From NCBI GenBank assembly GCA_048013815.1, contig CM106586.1, positions 7,626,001-7,690,000 on the forward strand: a stretch of 64,000 bases of DNA, read 5' to 3'. Shown here piece by piece: positions 40,601-51,865 of the stretch. The notes beneath the pieces are model-generated. The model ran no database searches. It was not told where the DNA came from and worked only from the letters and a program-made list of their open reading frames with translations. This DNA is from Setoptus koraiensis. Taxonomy: Eukaryota > Arthropoda. Position 1 is the stretch's first letter, and the number at the start of each line of letters is the position of its first letter. The translations under genes were made by a program, and so were the position numbers.

Positions 40601-43600
40601 TAAAATGCCCTATTTTGGCAAATCAATATTGCTCATCTGTAGCATTATACATTGTTGGAATGTTGTGTCGATACCATAGTTGTGTCTTGCTATACCCTGA
40701 AGAAACACTACAGATCATGTTTGAATCACTATACAAGCTTGTGGCCCATGTTGTAAACCCGAACATTTGCTCGTCGTCCGCCGAACGGGTGATATTATGC
40801 TATTTGCACGACATTTATGCGTGTTGTTCCTGTCTGCAACAAAAATGCAAAGATTTGTTTGATGCGACATCAAATAAGATAAAATTGCAGATTCTATCAG
40901 TGAGTTTATCCCAGCAAATGAATTCAGACATTTTCATGCATTGGCAGCCAACTTTCATGAACGAAGTAGTCAGCCAATTGAGCAGTCAACATCTGGCGAA
41001 TTCTTCTGGCGGCCTATCAATGACAAGCTTAGGTCACAACATGCACGAGTTGAATCTGATCAGACAGATTCAATCAACTGATTCGGCTCTTATTACACAA
41101 CTTAATAATGACGGTCCACTTAGGTTTAGTTTCGTATGTGATGCAATATACTACACTGCTACTTCGGAATCATCAGAACTAGTAAATGACATCGCAGTCT
41201 TATGTGCCGACCTGACCTCTAGATGTCCGCAACTAGTTACCGATCCAACTACTAATTGGTATGGCGTTGTTAGAGCAATTTGTTGTTCGGCTCAAAAGGA
41301 TAACTCTGGCTATCGTGATCTATTATCAAAAATCAACATAACCGACCCAATTGTTAAAGATAATCTGGCAATATTTACATCTATTATGGTTGCGAGGAGA
41401 TGTTTGTCCTTACAAGATTTCTTAAAAGGCTCATTCATTCATTCTCTTTTGGGTCCAGTACAGCCAACGGGGGGACAACAGGCAAGCGAACCCGGTGCTA
41501 GATTGACATGTCATCTACTGTTGTCATTATTTAAAACTTGTGACTCGTCAACTAGCTCAACCAAGTTAATGCAATCGGATTCACCCGGAAATCTCGACAT
41601 AACGAATGGTTCGAACATGCCAAACTCGATTCCCAATATTGGACTGTTGCAACAGAATAAAGATTTCCCTCACGGTAACAGATTGCAAGCAAATGGATCT
41701 ACCTTTTATCTAAAACACCTGTGTGATAGATACTTATTAGCAACGTCTTGTGTAAGTATTAAAATTGAGCCATTAGTTACATTATTGAAGGCCATCAAAT
41801 TATTAGCCATATCTGCAGAGAGGGATTGTTCGAATAATAGGATGCGATTGGATGATCAATCTAATGAGATTAATATGGAGGACGTAATGGGGTCAACAGC
41901 AGGTGACATGAGTGATTTGTATCACAATTCTAACAGTGCAACATTAGGTAACGATATGATTGCATTGAACAACAACAAAGCTATTGGTGATATGAATCTG
42001 AATCAATTTGCGGATATGACATTGAACAAAATTTGTTCTCAAAGGTGGCTTCATGATAAATGCCTCATGGATTCTGATAGATTGAGTATAACCGACAAAA
42101 ACATACTAATAGATCCTCAGTTAGAAATCAAGCAATCGCAGCGACTTTTATATATGATATGCTACAACAAGTCCCCAGAGAAGCAAGCCGAAGTTGCGCT
42201 TGACGACCAAGGAACTGATCAAGTAGCTAGTTTGGTGAAAATATTTGAAAATTTAGATGGTTGGTCTATGAGATTGTCTTTGCTCAGATTGCAATTTATG
42301 TTTGTTTGTCTATCATCGACCGCTGCAGTCAATGATTGGCTCGATAATTTAGCTAAGGCAATTGTGGAATTCTTTCAAAAGGTCAGCCAGGAACAAGATG
42401 GTGGCAAATCTTGGCTTATTGGCCCATTAATAGATAAACTGACCAAACCACCTAGCTCAATACAGGGACGCATCCTCAAAGCGACAGCATCTATTATGGA
42501 ATCTGCCTCAATCAGAGCGAATTCTTTGCCATCTCTGAATCCCTTTTATCCTCCAACAGCGGCTGCTTCGACAAAATTCAAAGAGAGAACATTATCTCAG
42601 AGGGGAAGCGGATCAACAAACCCTTCTAATTTGGCATCTACTTCATTGCTAGGATTTCAACCATTTCTATCATTGTTGACTAGCTGCCTGAAGAACCACG
42701 ACAAGGAACGTGAATTATTATTGACCTCTTTGAACAGTCAACTATACCAGGCTATTCACGAAAAGTTGGATGATGTTCGTTACAAGTTATCTTTGCAAGA
42801 TGGTCTAGAGCTCCGGTTGAGTCTTATTGGTCAGATGTTCGACATGATACAAAAATCACCATCATTAACATCCGATTGGGCCACGTTACTACTGCTGCTC
42901 GTTATGAATAATCTCGTCGATCCTCAGCTCGACTACCGAATCTATGTATCAGTGCTCGATATGCTAGCTATGCTTATCAATACTGCCTACACATCTACCT
43001 CAAGCGATCAGCAGAGAGATGGCAGAGGAGAGGAATCACGCAAACAATATACCAATCTAATTAAGAAATTTCGCAAAGAATTAGCAGCACTAACTGACAA
43101 AAGTGTACGTCAGATGAAATTAATCAGTCCTCTCATGCCCACTCCGCGTCTAATGACCGAGGTCATTACTTGTGAGCCAATGGGAAGTTTAGTAGACACC
43201 AAGGGTGAGAAGGTACAAGATTTTGATTCTATTGACAAAAAGAAAGGCTTGAAGGTATCCGATATTCAGGAGGTCAGTCCATGGGATCTGATCGAGGGAC
43301 ACAAGAATCCCGCTCCGTTGAGTTGGCCCTGGTTTGGAGCGTTGAAGATGGAACAAAAACCGTTGAGAGCGGAGGAGAACAATAACCTAATGTCCTGGCA
43401 TACACACACTATTAGACATCCAACGTCGTACTTTTGTGAGGAGCCACCCGATAACGATGAAAATGCCGATATAAATAGCAATTACAGCGAAGAGGAAATG
43501 GACGACTGGATAGATCATTTGTCTGATGCTGTTCATGAGTATTGTCAAAATTTGGACAAGGCCAAAGATACTCAACAACAACCACCACCAACCCCAACAC

Positions 43601-45645
43601 CAACAAACAACAGCAGCAGTATGGTTCCATCGCCTGCCCCAACAATTGGAACACAACAGCCACCTCAAAAGAAACATCAATCTGGACAAGCGCCATTTAT
43701 ATCTCGTTTGCAACAAGAATCAGCATTGTCTCCGTTGCACCGCACCCAATCGCCTGGAACATTGATGAATAGCCAAGATATTAAGAGCGAGATTACTTTG
43801 ACGCCGGGGCCAGCACCGTCACCGTTTATGTCGGCCACCGTTAATGTACCCACTCCCACCAGTAATACTCTGTCAGGAAACGCTGGCAATGTGCCTTCCA
43901 TCAACAAATCTCATCAAAATCAGCAGGTTCAACCACAGATATTGCCAGCACCACCAAATCAATCCATACCTCAACAGCAGCAACAACAACAGCAACAAAT
44001 CCAACACCAACACCAACAGCATCAGCAACAACAACAACAACCACAGTCACTACCTCAACCAATGATTCAAGCACAAATTCAAACCAAGACACCAATGCAC
44101 GCTCAGCAACATATCGTGCAACAGCAACAACAAATTCCCCAAGTTCAGCAACAACAGCAACTACATCAACAGACGCAACAACAACAGTTGCAGCAACAAC
44201 CTCAACAAATGCAATCACAACCACAACTACAGATGCAGTTACAGATGCAGCCAGGACAGATCCGACCGCCGGCTCAGCCACCTTCACAACCCCAACTACA
44301 GGCGAGACTTCAGTTACAATCTCAAACGCCACAGCCGCAACTACCTCAGACACTTCATCAACACCAACAGCAGCACCATCAGCAACAACAACAACAACAT
44401 CAGCAACAACAGCAACAACTGCATCATCAGCAACACCAACAACATATGGGCCATCAACATGCCCGACCACAGGTGCAAACAATTCAGGTGAGGCCACCAA
44501 TAATACCTCCAACTCCAGCCTCGCTGGCACCCACAAGCGTTGTACCAATTCAACCGCCCGCCCCTGTGGTGGCTGCTGCGCCCCCCAAAGTGAGGCAACC
44601 CAGGAAGACCAGAAGGCCGCGCCAACCCAAAGTTCCTGTTGTAGTAGCTCCTCAACCTGTTCAAGTGCAACAATCTTATGCCGGCCATCATAACGTCACT
44701 AGTGCTTCGATGCAACCGCAACAACAGCAACCACCGCAGACTTCAATTCAGCCCCAGGCAACTAATATTCAGCATCATCATTTGTTGCATCAGCAACTCC
44801 AACATGGACAACAACCTCAACAACAGCAACAACAGGGCCCCATGCATCAGCAGCAGCAACAGCATTATGCAGCTCAGCATGTTGTAAATACATCAGAACC
44901 TCAGATGAACGCGCACCCTATACAACAACAGCAACAACAACAGATGATCCAGAATATAAACATTCAGCAGCAACAACAACAGCAACATCAGTTGCAACAG
45001 CAGTATGGAGGATCGCATCACAACCAACCTATACAACAACAACAACAGCAACAACAACAACAGCCCAGCCTACAGCAGCAGCATCATCCTTTGCTACATC
45101 AACAATTACAGCAACAACAACACGGCCAGCAACAACAGCAGCAACACGGACAACAACAGCAGCAACAACAACAACAGCAACAACATTATATCGCGCCACA
45201 ACATGTTGTTAATACCGGCGACGCACAATTAAATCCGCACACAATGCAACAACAGCAACAGCAGCAGCAATCACAACAACAGGTGATACAAAACATCAGT
45301 ATGGTTGGGCAACATGTTGTAGGTCAACAACAGCAGCATTACACTGCTCAGCACGTCAATGCCAGTGAGGCCCAAATGGGCCAACATCCCATGCAACAAC
45401 AACAACAACAGCAGCAGCAAGTTATACAAAACATAAACATGCATCCGCAGCAACAACAACAGCACCCAGTGCCACAAGCTGCTTACCAGCAACAACAACA
45501 TCAGCACCAACAGCAGGGACCACAATTCTTTCCACCGGCACAAACTGCCGGCCACTCACGACCGGCTTTGACCTCAATGTTACGTCAGAGGGCTGCCAAT
45601 ATAGATCTAAATGGCAAGCATAATCCGAGACACTATTACCAATAG
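37654..45645 (+). CDS. MED12: Mediator of RNA polymerase II transcription subunit 12
   Basis: 2,663 residues in one unbroken frame. MED12 joins MED13 to cyclin C-CDK8 in the nuclear Mediator kinase module and activates the kinase through its amino-terminal segment. That segment is plain here ([20 protein letters not shown], then VKQGF), with Leu35, Gln42 and Gly43 matching the human residues Leu36, Gln43 and Gly44 that are mutated in uterine leiomyoma. The MED12 domain follows (~90-160), then the LCEWA domain (~555-650: LCEWA, [36 protein letters not shown]), [11 protein letters not shown] (~828), long helical repeats with [15 protein letters not shown] and SEPGARLTC, and a conserved block near 1830-1905 ([30 protein letters not shown]). 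From ~2100 the tail is Gln/Pro/His-rich like animal MED12, ending [15 protein letters not shown]. The ATG has good context (ACAATGG). The absence of introns is unusual. Two AATAAA signals follow (45693 and 45798). Confidence 0.97.
   Translation: [2663 protein letters not shown]
43970..45560 (+). repeat. CAA/CAG-rich tract encoding the Gln-rich MED12 tail
   Basis: A mixed CAA/CAG run interrupted by His, Pro, Leu and Met codons, kept in frame for ~530 codons. It creates long Leu/Val-rich mirror frames on the minus strand, which I treat as by-products. Confidence 0.9.
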
Positions 45646-45692
45646 GAACAGCAGCACACACACAATATACATGATAGGAAAGTGATATGTTC

Positions 45693-45803
45693 AATAAAGA
45701 GATGATTGATATAGACACGATTACGTGTCGACGAAGACAATTTGCTCCATTGCTATCATTTATTTAAAAATTTGTTGGTTGCAATTGAACAGTTTGGAAT
45801 AAA
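45693..45803 (+). terminator. Polyadenylation signals of MED12
   Basis: AATAAA at 45693-45698 (48 bp after the stop) and again at 45798-45803. Either or both may be used. Confidence 0.55.
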
Positions 45804-45924
45804 TTTATTTATCGTTTGTTATTTTCGATTGTTTGACTGACACCGTCGACGTTGGCTATTCGATTGTTTTCTGAGGGTCTATTTCATCAACTATTTTTAG
45901 CGGAGTTGTAACATTAATTAAATT

Positions 45925-45946
45925 GTGGCGCCAATAATGGCGCCAC
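45925..45946. repeat. Hairpin, 9-bp perfect arms, ATAA loop
   Basis: GTGGCGCCA and TGGCGCCAC around four bases, ~280 bp after the MED12 stop. A D-box-like site ATTACATAAT follows at 46016-46025. Confidence 0.7.
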
Positions 45947-47550
45947 GAGATGCACCCAAAAGTCAAGTGAAGCAGTCAGCGGTTTGTTAGTTTGGCACGA
46001 TAGTTAGTAGTTGAGATTACATAATCATCAATGAGCAGTTTATCGTATCGACACACCATCTATGGTTGGCGCGCATCAACGTAATTAGTCTGGTGTGGTT
46101 CGAAATGGTTTAGAAACTGTGGGAACCAATAGATAAACTATTAATCTCAAACAACGACAACAGCAACAACAACAACAACAACGGCACCATTGCTTGTGTG
46201 CACTAATACGTGCACATGTGACACTCACATGATAACTGAGGTCACATTATCGCACGCTTGTGGATGACAATGATTTAATGGTGACCCACCGAACGCCAGC
46301 ATAACAATTCAATTGATATGCTGGTGTTCAATTGAATCTGGCCCCATGCTCGTGCGATACTTGACTATCTGGCCGCCATTCAATATTGCACAACACGAGT
46401 TTGGGTTGGGGTTGGGGGGGGATATTTTTTGCAGACTAAAAGCGAGTGACCCAGTTGATTAGGCACAGTGTTTGTGTGTGTGTGTGTGTGTGTGTGCGTG
46501 CGTGTGCGTGTCGTCGGCGACGAGAAGTGATTAAGCATGAAGAGAGCCTTTTATTTATGGTGGTCATCATCATATTCTACTCGACTGGCCAGCAGCGTAG
46601 TGCTTGTCGTTGTTGTTAGCGGTTGATTAGTCCGTGCTATATGGTCACACTTACTTTGTTGTTGTTGTTGTTTGTGTTGAACAATGTTGTTGTCCGCTGG
46701 CGTAGGTGCCCATGGGTTTGTCTCTATTAAACTGGTGCTCGTTCTCATGACATTAACAGCTACCACCGACTGACTAATGCGACTGCGTGAGTGCGACCCA
46801 CTATCATACAATTGCACACTATCATACATTGTTGTTGTACATGGGACCCAATCTAGTTGAATGGACGCCAGCTTTATACGTTACGTCATAACGTAACGTG
46901 ACGCGTGGTGCACTCACAGGGCCATTTGTTGGGCAACAGTAACGGCAGCAATCGAGTATTTTATGTCTTCTTTCCATTACATGATTGTTGTCTCACTGTT
47001 GTCTCAATGATGTCCAATGTTCACTCCAATCCAATCCGATTCGATTCAATTGCACTCTTGCATTCAATTCGCAGTTGCTATATAGTGCGCGTCTTCATTT
47101 GGGCCATTTCACAGTACAGTTTTATACAGTTTCGCATAGCAGTTTTATGCAGTGCGGTGTCTGTGTGATTTGATCTCATTTGACACAGATATCCGAGAGT
47201 GTGCGCGCGCGATATACGCCAAGGTGATTGATTGATGGCGATACAGAGAACAAATTGCAGATTGGCAACGCTCCCAAAGGCGACTTGTGCCTCTTAATGT
47301 CGCTGATATTATCTCACACATTTATTTATGTGACACCCACCAGGGCGAAAACGAAAGTTGTCATTCCCACAAGTTTGCTGCGCACCGTTGCCCGTTGATT
47401 CAATTCAATTCGAATCAATTCGAATCAATTAGACAATTGGGCGCTCTCGCAACGCGCATTGTCGCTCTGCTCGCGACGCCTGCGACTGTTAATGATTCTC
47501 TCATCATATCGCCTTAATTGAATTGTTTGCCAGCACACAATGGAGGCCCC

Positions 47551-47592
47551 CGAACCGGCGATCTCCGAACGGGCGATCTCCGAACGGGCGAC
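47551..47592. repeat. Minisatellite, almost 3 units of 15 bp
   Basis: Unit CGAACGGGCGATCTC; the third copy is cut after 12 bases. Confidence 0.85.
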
Positions 47593-48059
47593 CATGTGCC
47601 GCAATCACAAGTGCGCCACTTTATTACGCAACCGCTGATAAATGTTGAACAGTTACTGTTTGCAGTCAACTGTGGTCGCGTTTGCGCGCAGTTGACTCGC
47701 GACTCGCGAGCCGCAAGTCTCGCAAGTGGCAACGTGTGAATCGCCAACCGTCATCCGTCGGGCTCACCTGGACATCGCGTCAGTTACATAATGAGGATGC
47801 GCTACGATCCAGCGATATCGCATGCGGCGACACAGCACATGGCACGGCGTCGCAATATATAGGTTCGGGGGCGATATGTGTGGCGAGCGGCGTAGGTCGG
47901 CGGTTGTTGTTGTTGGCGCTCATTAAACATGATTAATCACCCTTGTTTGTGCATGTTTGCTGTTATAGGCTTATTATTATGCGATGAGTGGTTACAATGT
48001 TGTCATCGGCAATCATTATTGGCAGCGCCTCAACAATTGCGATTGTTGTTGCGCTTGCA

Positions 48060-48099
48060 CGCCAACAATAATTGTCAGCTTGCACACAATTATTTGGCG
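48060..48099. repeat. Hairpin, 14 paired bases with a 2-base bulge, 10-base loop
   Basis: Left arm 48060-48075 (CGCCAACAATAATTGT) pairs with right arm 48086-48099 (ACAATTATTTGGCG) except for a CA bulge. Confidence 0.65.
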
Positions 48100-48202
48100 T
48101 TGTTGTTGTGGGCACCACTGCGGGCACCACTGCGGGCATCATCATTGGCACCACTGTTGGCATCACTGTTCAACAGTGACTGTTGGCTCCACTGTTGGCA
48201 CC
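48100..48202. repeat. GGCACCACTG-type degenerate repeat
   Basis: Reiterated words GGGCACCACTGC, TTGGCACCACTG, TTGGCATCACTG and TTGGCTCCACTG, with a period near 12 in the first part. Confidence 0.7.
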
Positions 48203-48984
48203 GAGTGGCGAGTCGCGACCAGGTAAGCGCCGACAGCGGCCAATTAAGGGTTGCACAAGCTCGCACGAGGCGACCAACGCGCACATTATTGCCACCCATC
48301 GACCGCCTGTTGATCGATTTGGCCGCCAGCGGCACTCGGCCGACCGTTGATCGCGTGTTTTGCGGGCCGCTGCTCGCCGGGTCAGTGGCGCGGGCCAACG
48401 ACCATGACCCCGAAGCGATGATTGCGCTCGCCTCCAGTCGCGCGGCCAGTCTCGCGGCCGCTGACAGCAAAGTGACAGCGCAGTGACAGCGCAGCAAATG
48501 ACCACTGACGATCGCCAATGACTGGCCAGAGCGCCAATCGCACCAGCGGCACCAGCGGCGATATTGGCGCTATCGGCGTGCCAGTTGGAGAACGGCGCTC
48601 AGTCGCGAGTGCTCAATCGCGGCTGCTCAATCGCCGGTGCGCGAGCGCTGGTGCGAGATCGGCGGTGCACGATCGGCGGTGCACGATCGCTGGTGCACCA
48701 CGATTGTTGTGCTGCACGCCAGCCGAAACTGCCCATCACCAGTCTAGATGACGGTTGTCGTCTGTCGTTGTCGTTGCTGCTGTTGGCGCTGCCGGCGTTG
48801 TTGTGATCCGACGCTGATGCGACCGCGATGCAATGACAACGCCGGCCCAAAGTGATCAAAACAACCGGCGACGACAACGACAACAACGACAACAACAGCA
48901 GCGCGTCAACACTGCTGCCAGAGCGACTTCCGCTTTGGCGCGGCACCTCGAGCGCCCCTGAGCGACTTTTGGCCGGCGCGCAAG

Positions 48985-49050
48985 TTTCTGCACAGCGAAA
49001 CTTTCTGCAAAATGAAATTTCTGCACAGCGAAATTTTCTGCAAAATAAAA
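48985..49050. repeat. Minisatellite, 2 units of 33 bp
   Basis: Each unit contains TTTCTGCACAGCGAAA and TTTCTGCAAAAT; the two copies are nearly identical, and the half-units also resemble each other. Confidence 0.85.
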
Positions 49051-49860
49051 ACTTTGCGCCGGCCGACCTGTCGAAGCGGCCGTCGGCTCGTCAAACTGGC
49101 CACTGGTGAGTGGACAGTTTTGTAGTCGGGTGTCACCGCTAGGCGCGCCTGTCACCGGCAAACAAAAGGATTGGCTGCTTGCGCCGCCGAACAATGCTCG
49201 TCGGTTCATCGCACGTTGGCAGCACTCGGCAATCAAGTGGCTGTTGTGTGACGCAACAGCGGCCAGCTCCCAATTGAGGAGCCGAAAATTTTCAAGTTTT
49301 GAATTTTAAACTGGCGGAAAAAGTGCAAAAAACGCACGCACAAAAACAAGCCCAAAACACTGGTTCGTTCGTGCGAACGGGGGCCCCTGTTTTGTGACGA
49401 GTGACACGCTCGCTGACAATTGTCACTCCATTCATGTGTCAGGCTTGCCCGACGGCCGCGCACCACACCCGCACCGTGTATGATAGCACAGGGTATATAT
49501 CATAGCGCGTGTGTGTGACCTCTGGCCCGCACAAACCGGCCCCGGTATCAAACTGGCCCCGGCGTCAAACCAACCAAACAAACGGGCGACCGGGCGGCGG
49601 GTCGCCCCCACTGCTCGCGAGATGACGGCGCTGGATTTGGATTGACAGATTTACATCAACAGCATCATTATTGGCCCGAAGATTATCCGCAGAAGCTAGT
49701 TTCTCACGACGCTTCCGCTCTCGACTGAGCGCCCGATCTGCGAATTCCCGGTTTGTGTTTGCGTATTTGTATTGCAGTTGGGGAGCCAGGATTTTTTGTT
49801 TTTGTTTTGCTGTTTTGTTTCGCGCGTGAATCAATTGATGAGCCCACGAAACGGTGAGCC

Positions 49861-49931
49861 GATGAGCTGACGCAATGGTGAGCTGACGCAATGATGAGCT
49901 GACGCAATGATGAGCCGACGAAATGATGAGC
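49861..49931. repeat. Minisatellite, 4.4 units of 16 bp
   Basis: Unit GATGAGCTGACGCAAT, in strict 16-bp register, with earlier decayed copies before it. Confidence 0.9.
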
Positions 49932-50204
49932 GGATTGGCGAGTGACACCGAGCAGCCGAACAAACATTATGCAAATCAACGTGACTCAACGACGATGGCA
50001 TGTGTGTGACATTAAGATATAATGGGGCCACACGCTTACATTGCAGTATTTGCTTTTTTGTGCGCACCAGTATTTTTATTGCTCGCACAGTGCACAGTGA
50101 GTAATGGCTTGCGCAACGCGCGCGCGCGCGATTGCAAGTTGCGCAAGGATCGATGGCATTTCAATTGAATTGCCACCGCTAACGGCCCTGCGAGCGGGCC
50201 CCAT

Positions 50205-50243
50205 AATCGTGGGGCCCAATCGTGGGGCCCAATCGCGGGGCCC
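50205..50243. repeat. Minisatellite, 3 units of 13 bp
   Basis: Unit AATCGTGGGGCCC; the third copy has one change. Confidence 0.9.
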
Positions 50244-50690
50244 GATCGGGGCGGCGAGTTTTTTAACGGAGCCACCTTTTAAGTGAGCTTTTGTTTCGGT
50301 GATCTTTGAGTGGCAGCCACAGTGCGGGCATAAGTGGCGTAGGTTGGCCGTGGGTCGGGCGCGTAGACGGGCGCGGGCAAAAAGTGTCGCGAAACAGCGA
50401 GAGACAGGCGACCCCAAAAGACAGCCGATGAAAAGAACGGCAAGAAGAATGGAGAAAAAACAATAAAAAACTAATGCTAATAAGACCAATCTATATTACG
50501 ACATCTGATATGAATACGTGCACGATACGTGCGCAACTGGGCCAGACACTTTATTACCTATGCCCATTAGCCGTCGTTGCGTCATCGCATGAATATTGCG
50601 CGAACAATGCGCTGTCGCGATGATGACGACACACACACACACACACCGACCGACATTATCACATTATCATATAATCATATTATATTTGAT

Positions 50691-50721
<31 letters not shown>

Positions 50722-50992
50722 TGAACTATTCAACTGTCTGAATTGATAGCCGAACAGCTCAAACGGAGCAAGCAAGCGAGCCGGCCAAAGAGAAAAGGTT
50801 AACGCGTTTTGCACGTGTCTGTGCGCACGAGCTTCGACGGATGGCGCAAAAAGCCGGGCCCATAGTTCGCTGCTCCATAGTTACTCCTGCCAGAACTGTC
50901 TACACTGTCGGCCGGCGCGCAGATAGCGCCAGTTCGAGATTTAAGGGCCGCTGTGTCACAAACTGTGCACTACAAAGTGGCTCACCATCCAT

Positions 50993-51028
50993 TTCAACGG
51001 GATGTTCAACGGGATATTCAACGGGATA
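50993..51028. repeat. Minisatellite, 3 units of 12 bp
   Basis: Unit TTCAACGGGATA, plus a decayed fourth copy. Confidence 0.88.
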
Positions 51029-51587
51029 TTCACGGGGCCCACGGGGCACAGTTTTTGCGGGGCACGGTGCCAATAACGGGCCATGGCGACAATGACGGGG
51101 CACGGTATTGAATATCCGGCCGAAATGATGCCGAAACAATATGCGCTCGTTAGGTTGTCAGCCGCAGTGGCAGTAAATTGTCGCCAAGTGACCGGCCGAT
51201 ATGTTGCCGAGTCTCCGATAGGCCGAGTATTGAGCTGTATGTCGTCGGGCGCAATTGGGTCTCGTCAACTTGAAACGGCCAGTTGAGCCAGACAGCAATC
51301 AGCCATTCAAATGAGATAAAACAGGGATAAATCTAAATAATGAATCTAAATGCCACAGACAGTGGCATAAAAAGCAGTTGCGACCGTAACAGGGGCGCCA
51401 AACCTGTTGTGCGGCCGGTGCCTGGCGACTCGTGTTCGCCGGACATTGCGACACGAGTCGCGACAAGAGGCCAGCGTGGGAACCGGCCAACTTATCCGTG
51501 CGCGTCTTTCCGTTATCACTTTACAGTGTGCACATTAATTTACAATAAACCCGTTTCACGGTCTCTCTAGACGCTACATAGTTCACA

Positions 51588-51597
51588 GTTACATAAC
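51588..51597. promoter_or_regulatory. D-box-like site
   Basis: GTTACATAAC, followed by degenerate AGTTATATTAT repeats to ~51665. Confidence 0.3.
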
Positions 51598-51865
51598 AGT
51601 TTGCAGTTATATTATAGTTATATTATAGTTATATAATAGTTTACAGTTACATTACACTCTACAGTTATATATCACACACAGCTGATGGCTGATGGCTGAT
51701 GGCCGCATCAGCTGCAGTCAAACGATAGTCAACTAATAGTCAAATGTTGATGCTCGAATGCTGACACGTGAAACGTTGACGGCTAATGGTTATGCAATGT
51801 CGGCCCAAGATTGTTTGCGTGCGGGCACAACTGGTTAGCATAATGGTGGCATAAACAATGTCGTT

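Larger units (their letters stand above)
45950..51850. other. Gene-free stretch with minisatellites and microsatellites
   Basis: The composition returns to that of the left flank. Contents include (CAA)n at ~46160-46185, (GT)n at ~46473-46496, (AC)n at ~50630-50646 and (GT)n at ~50694-50722, plus the arrays and hairpins listed separately, and a D-box-like site at 47783-47792. A longer open frame at 47929-48486 is Arg/Ala/Leu-rich GC-driven sequence without motif support and is not called. Confidence 0.45.

Noticed and set aside
43901-44548. Long minus-strand Val/Ala/Leu-rich frame opposite MED12
   Set aside because: It is the mirror of the CAA/CAG tract that encodes the MED12 Gln-rich tail; no start context or motif.
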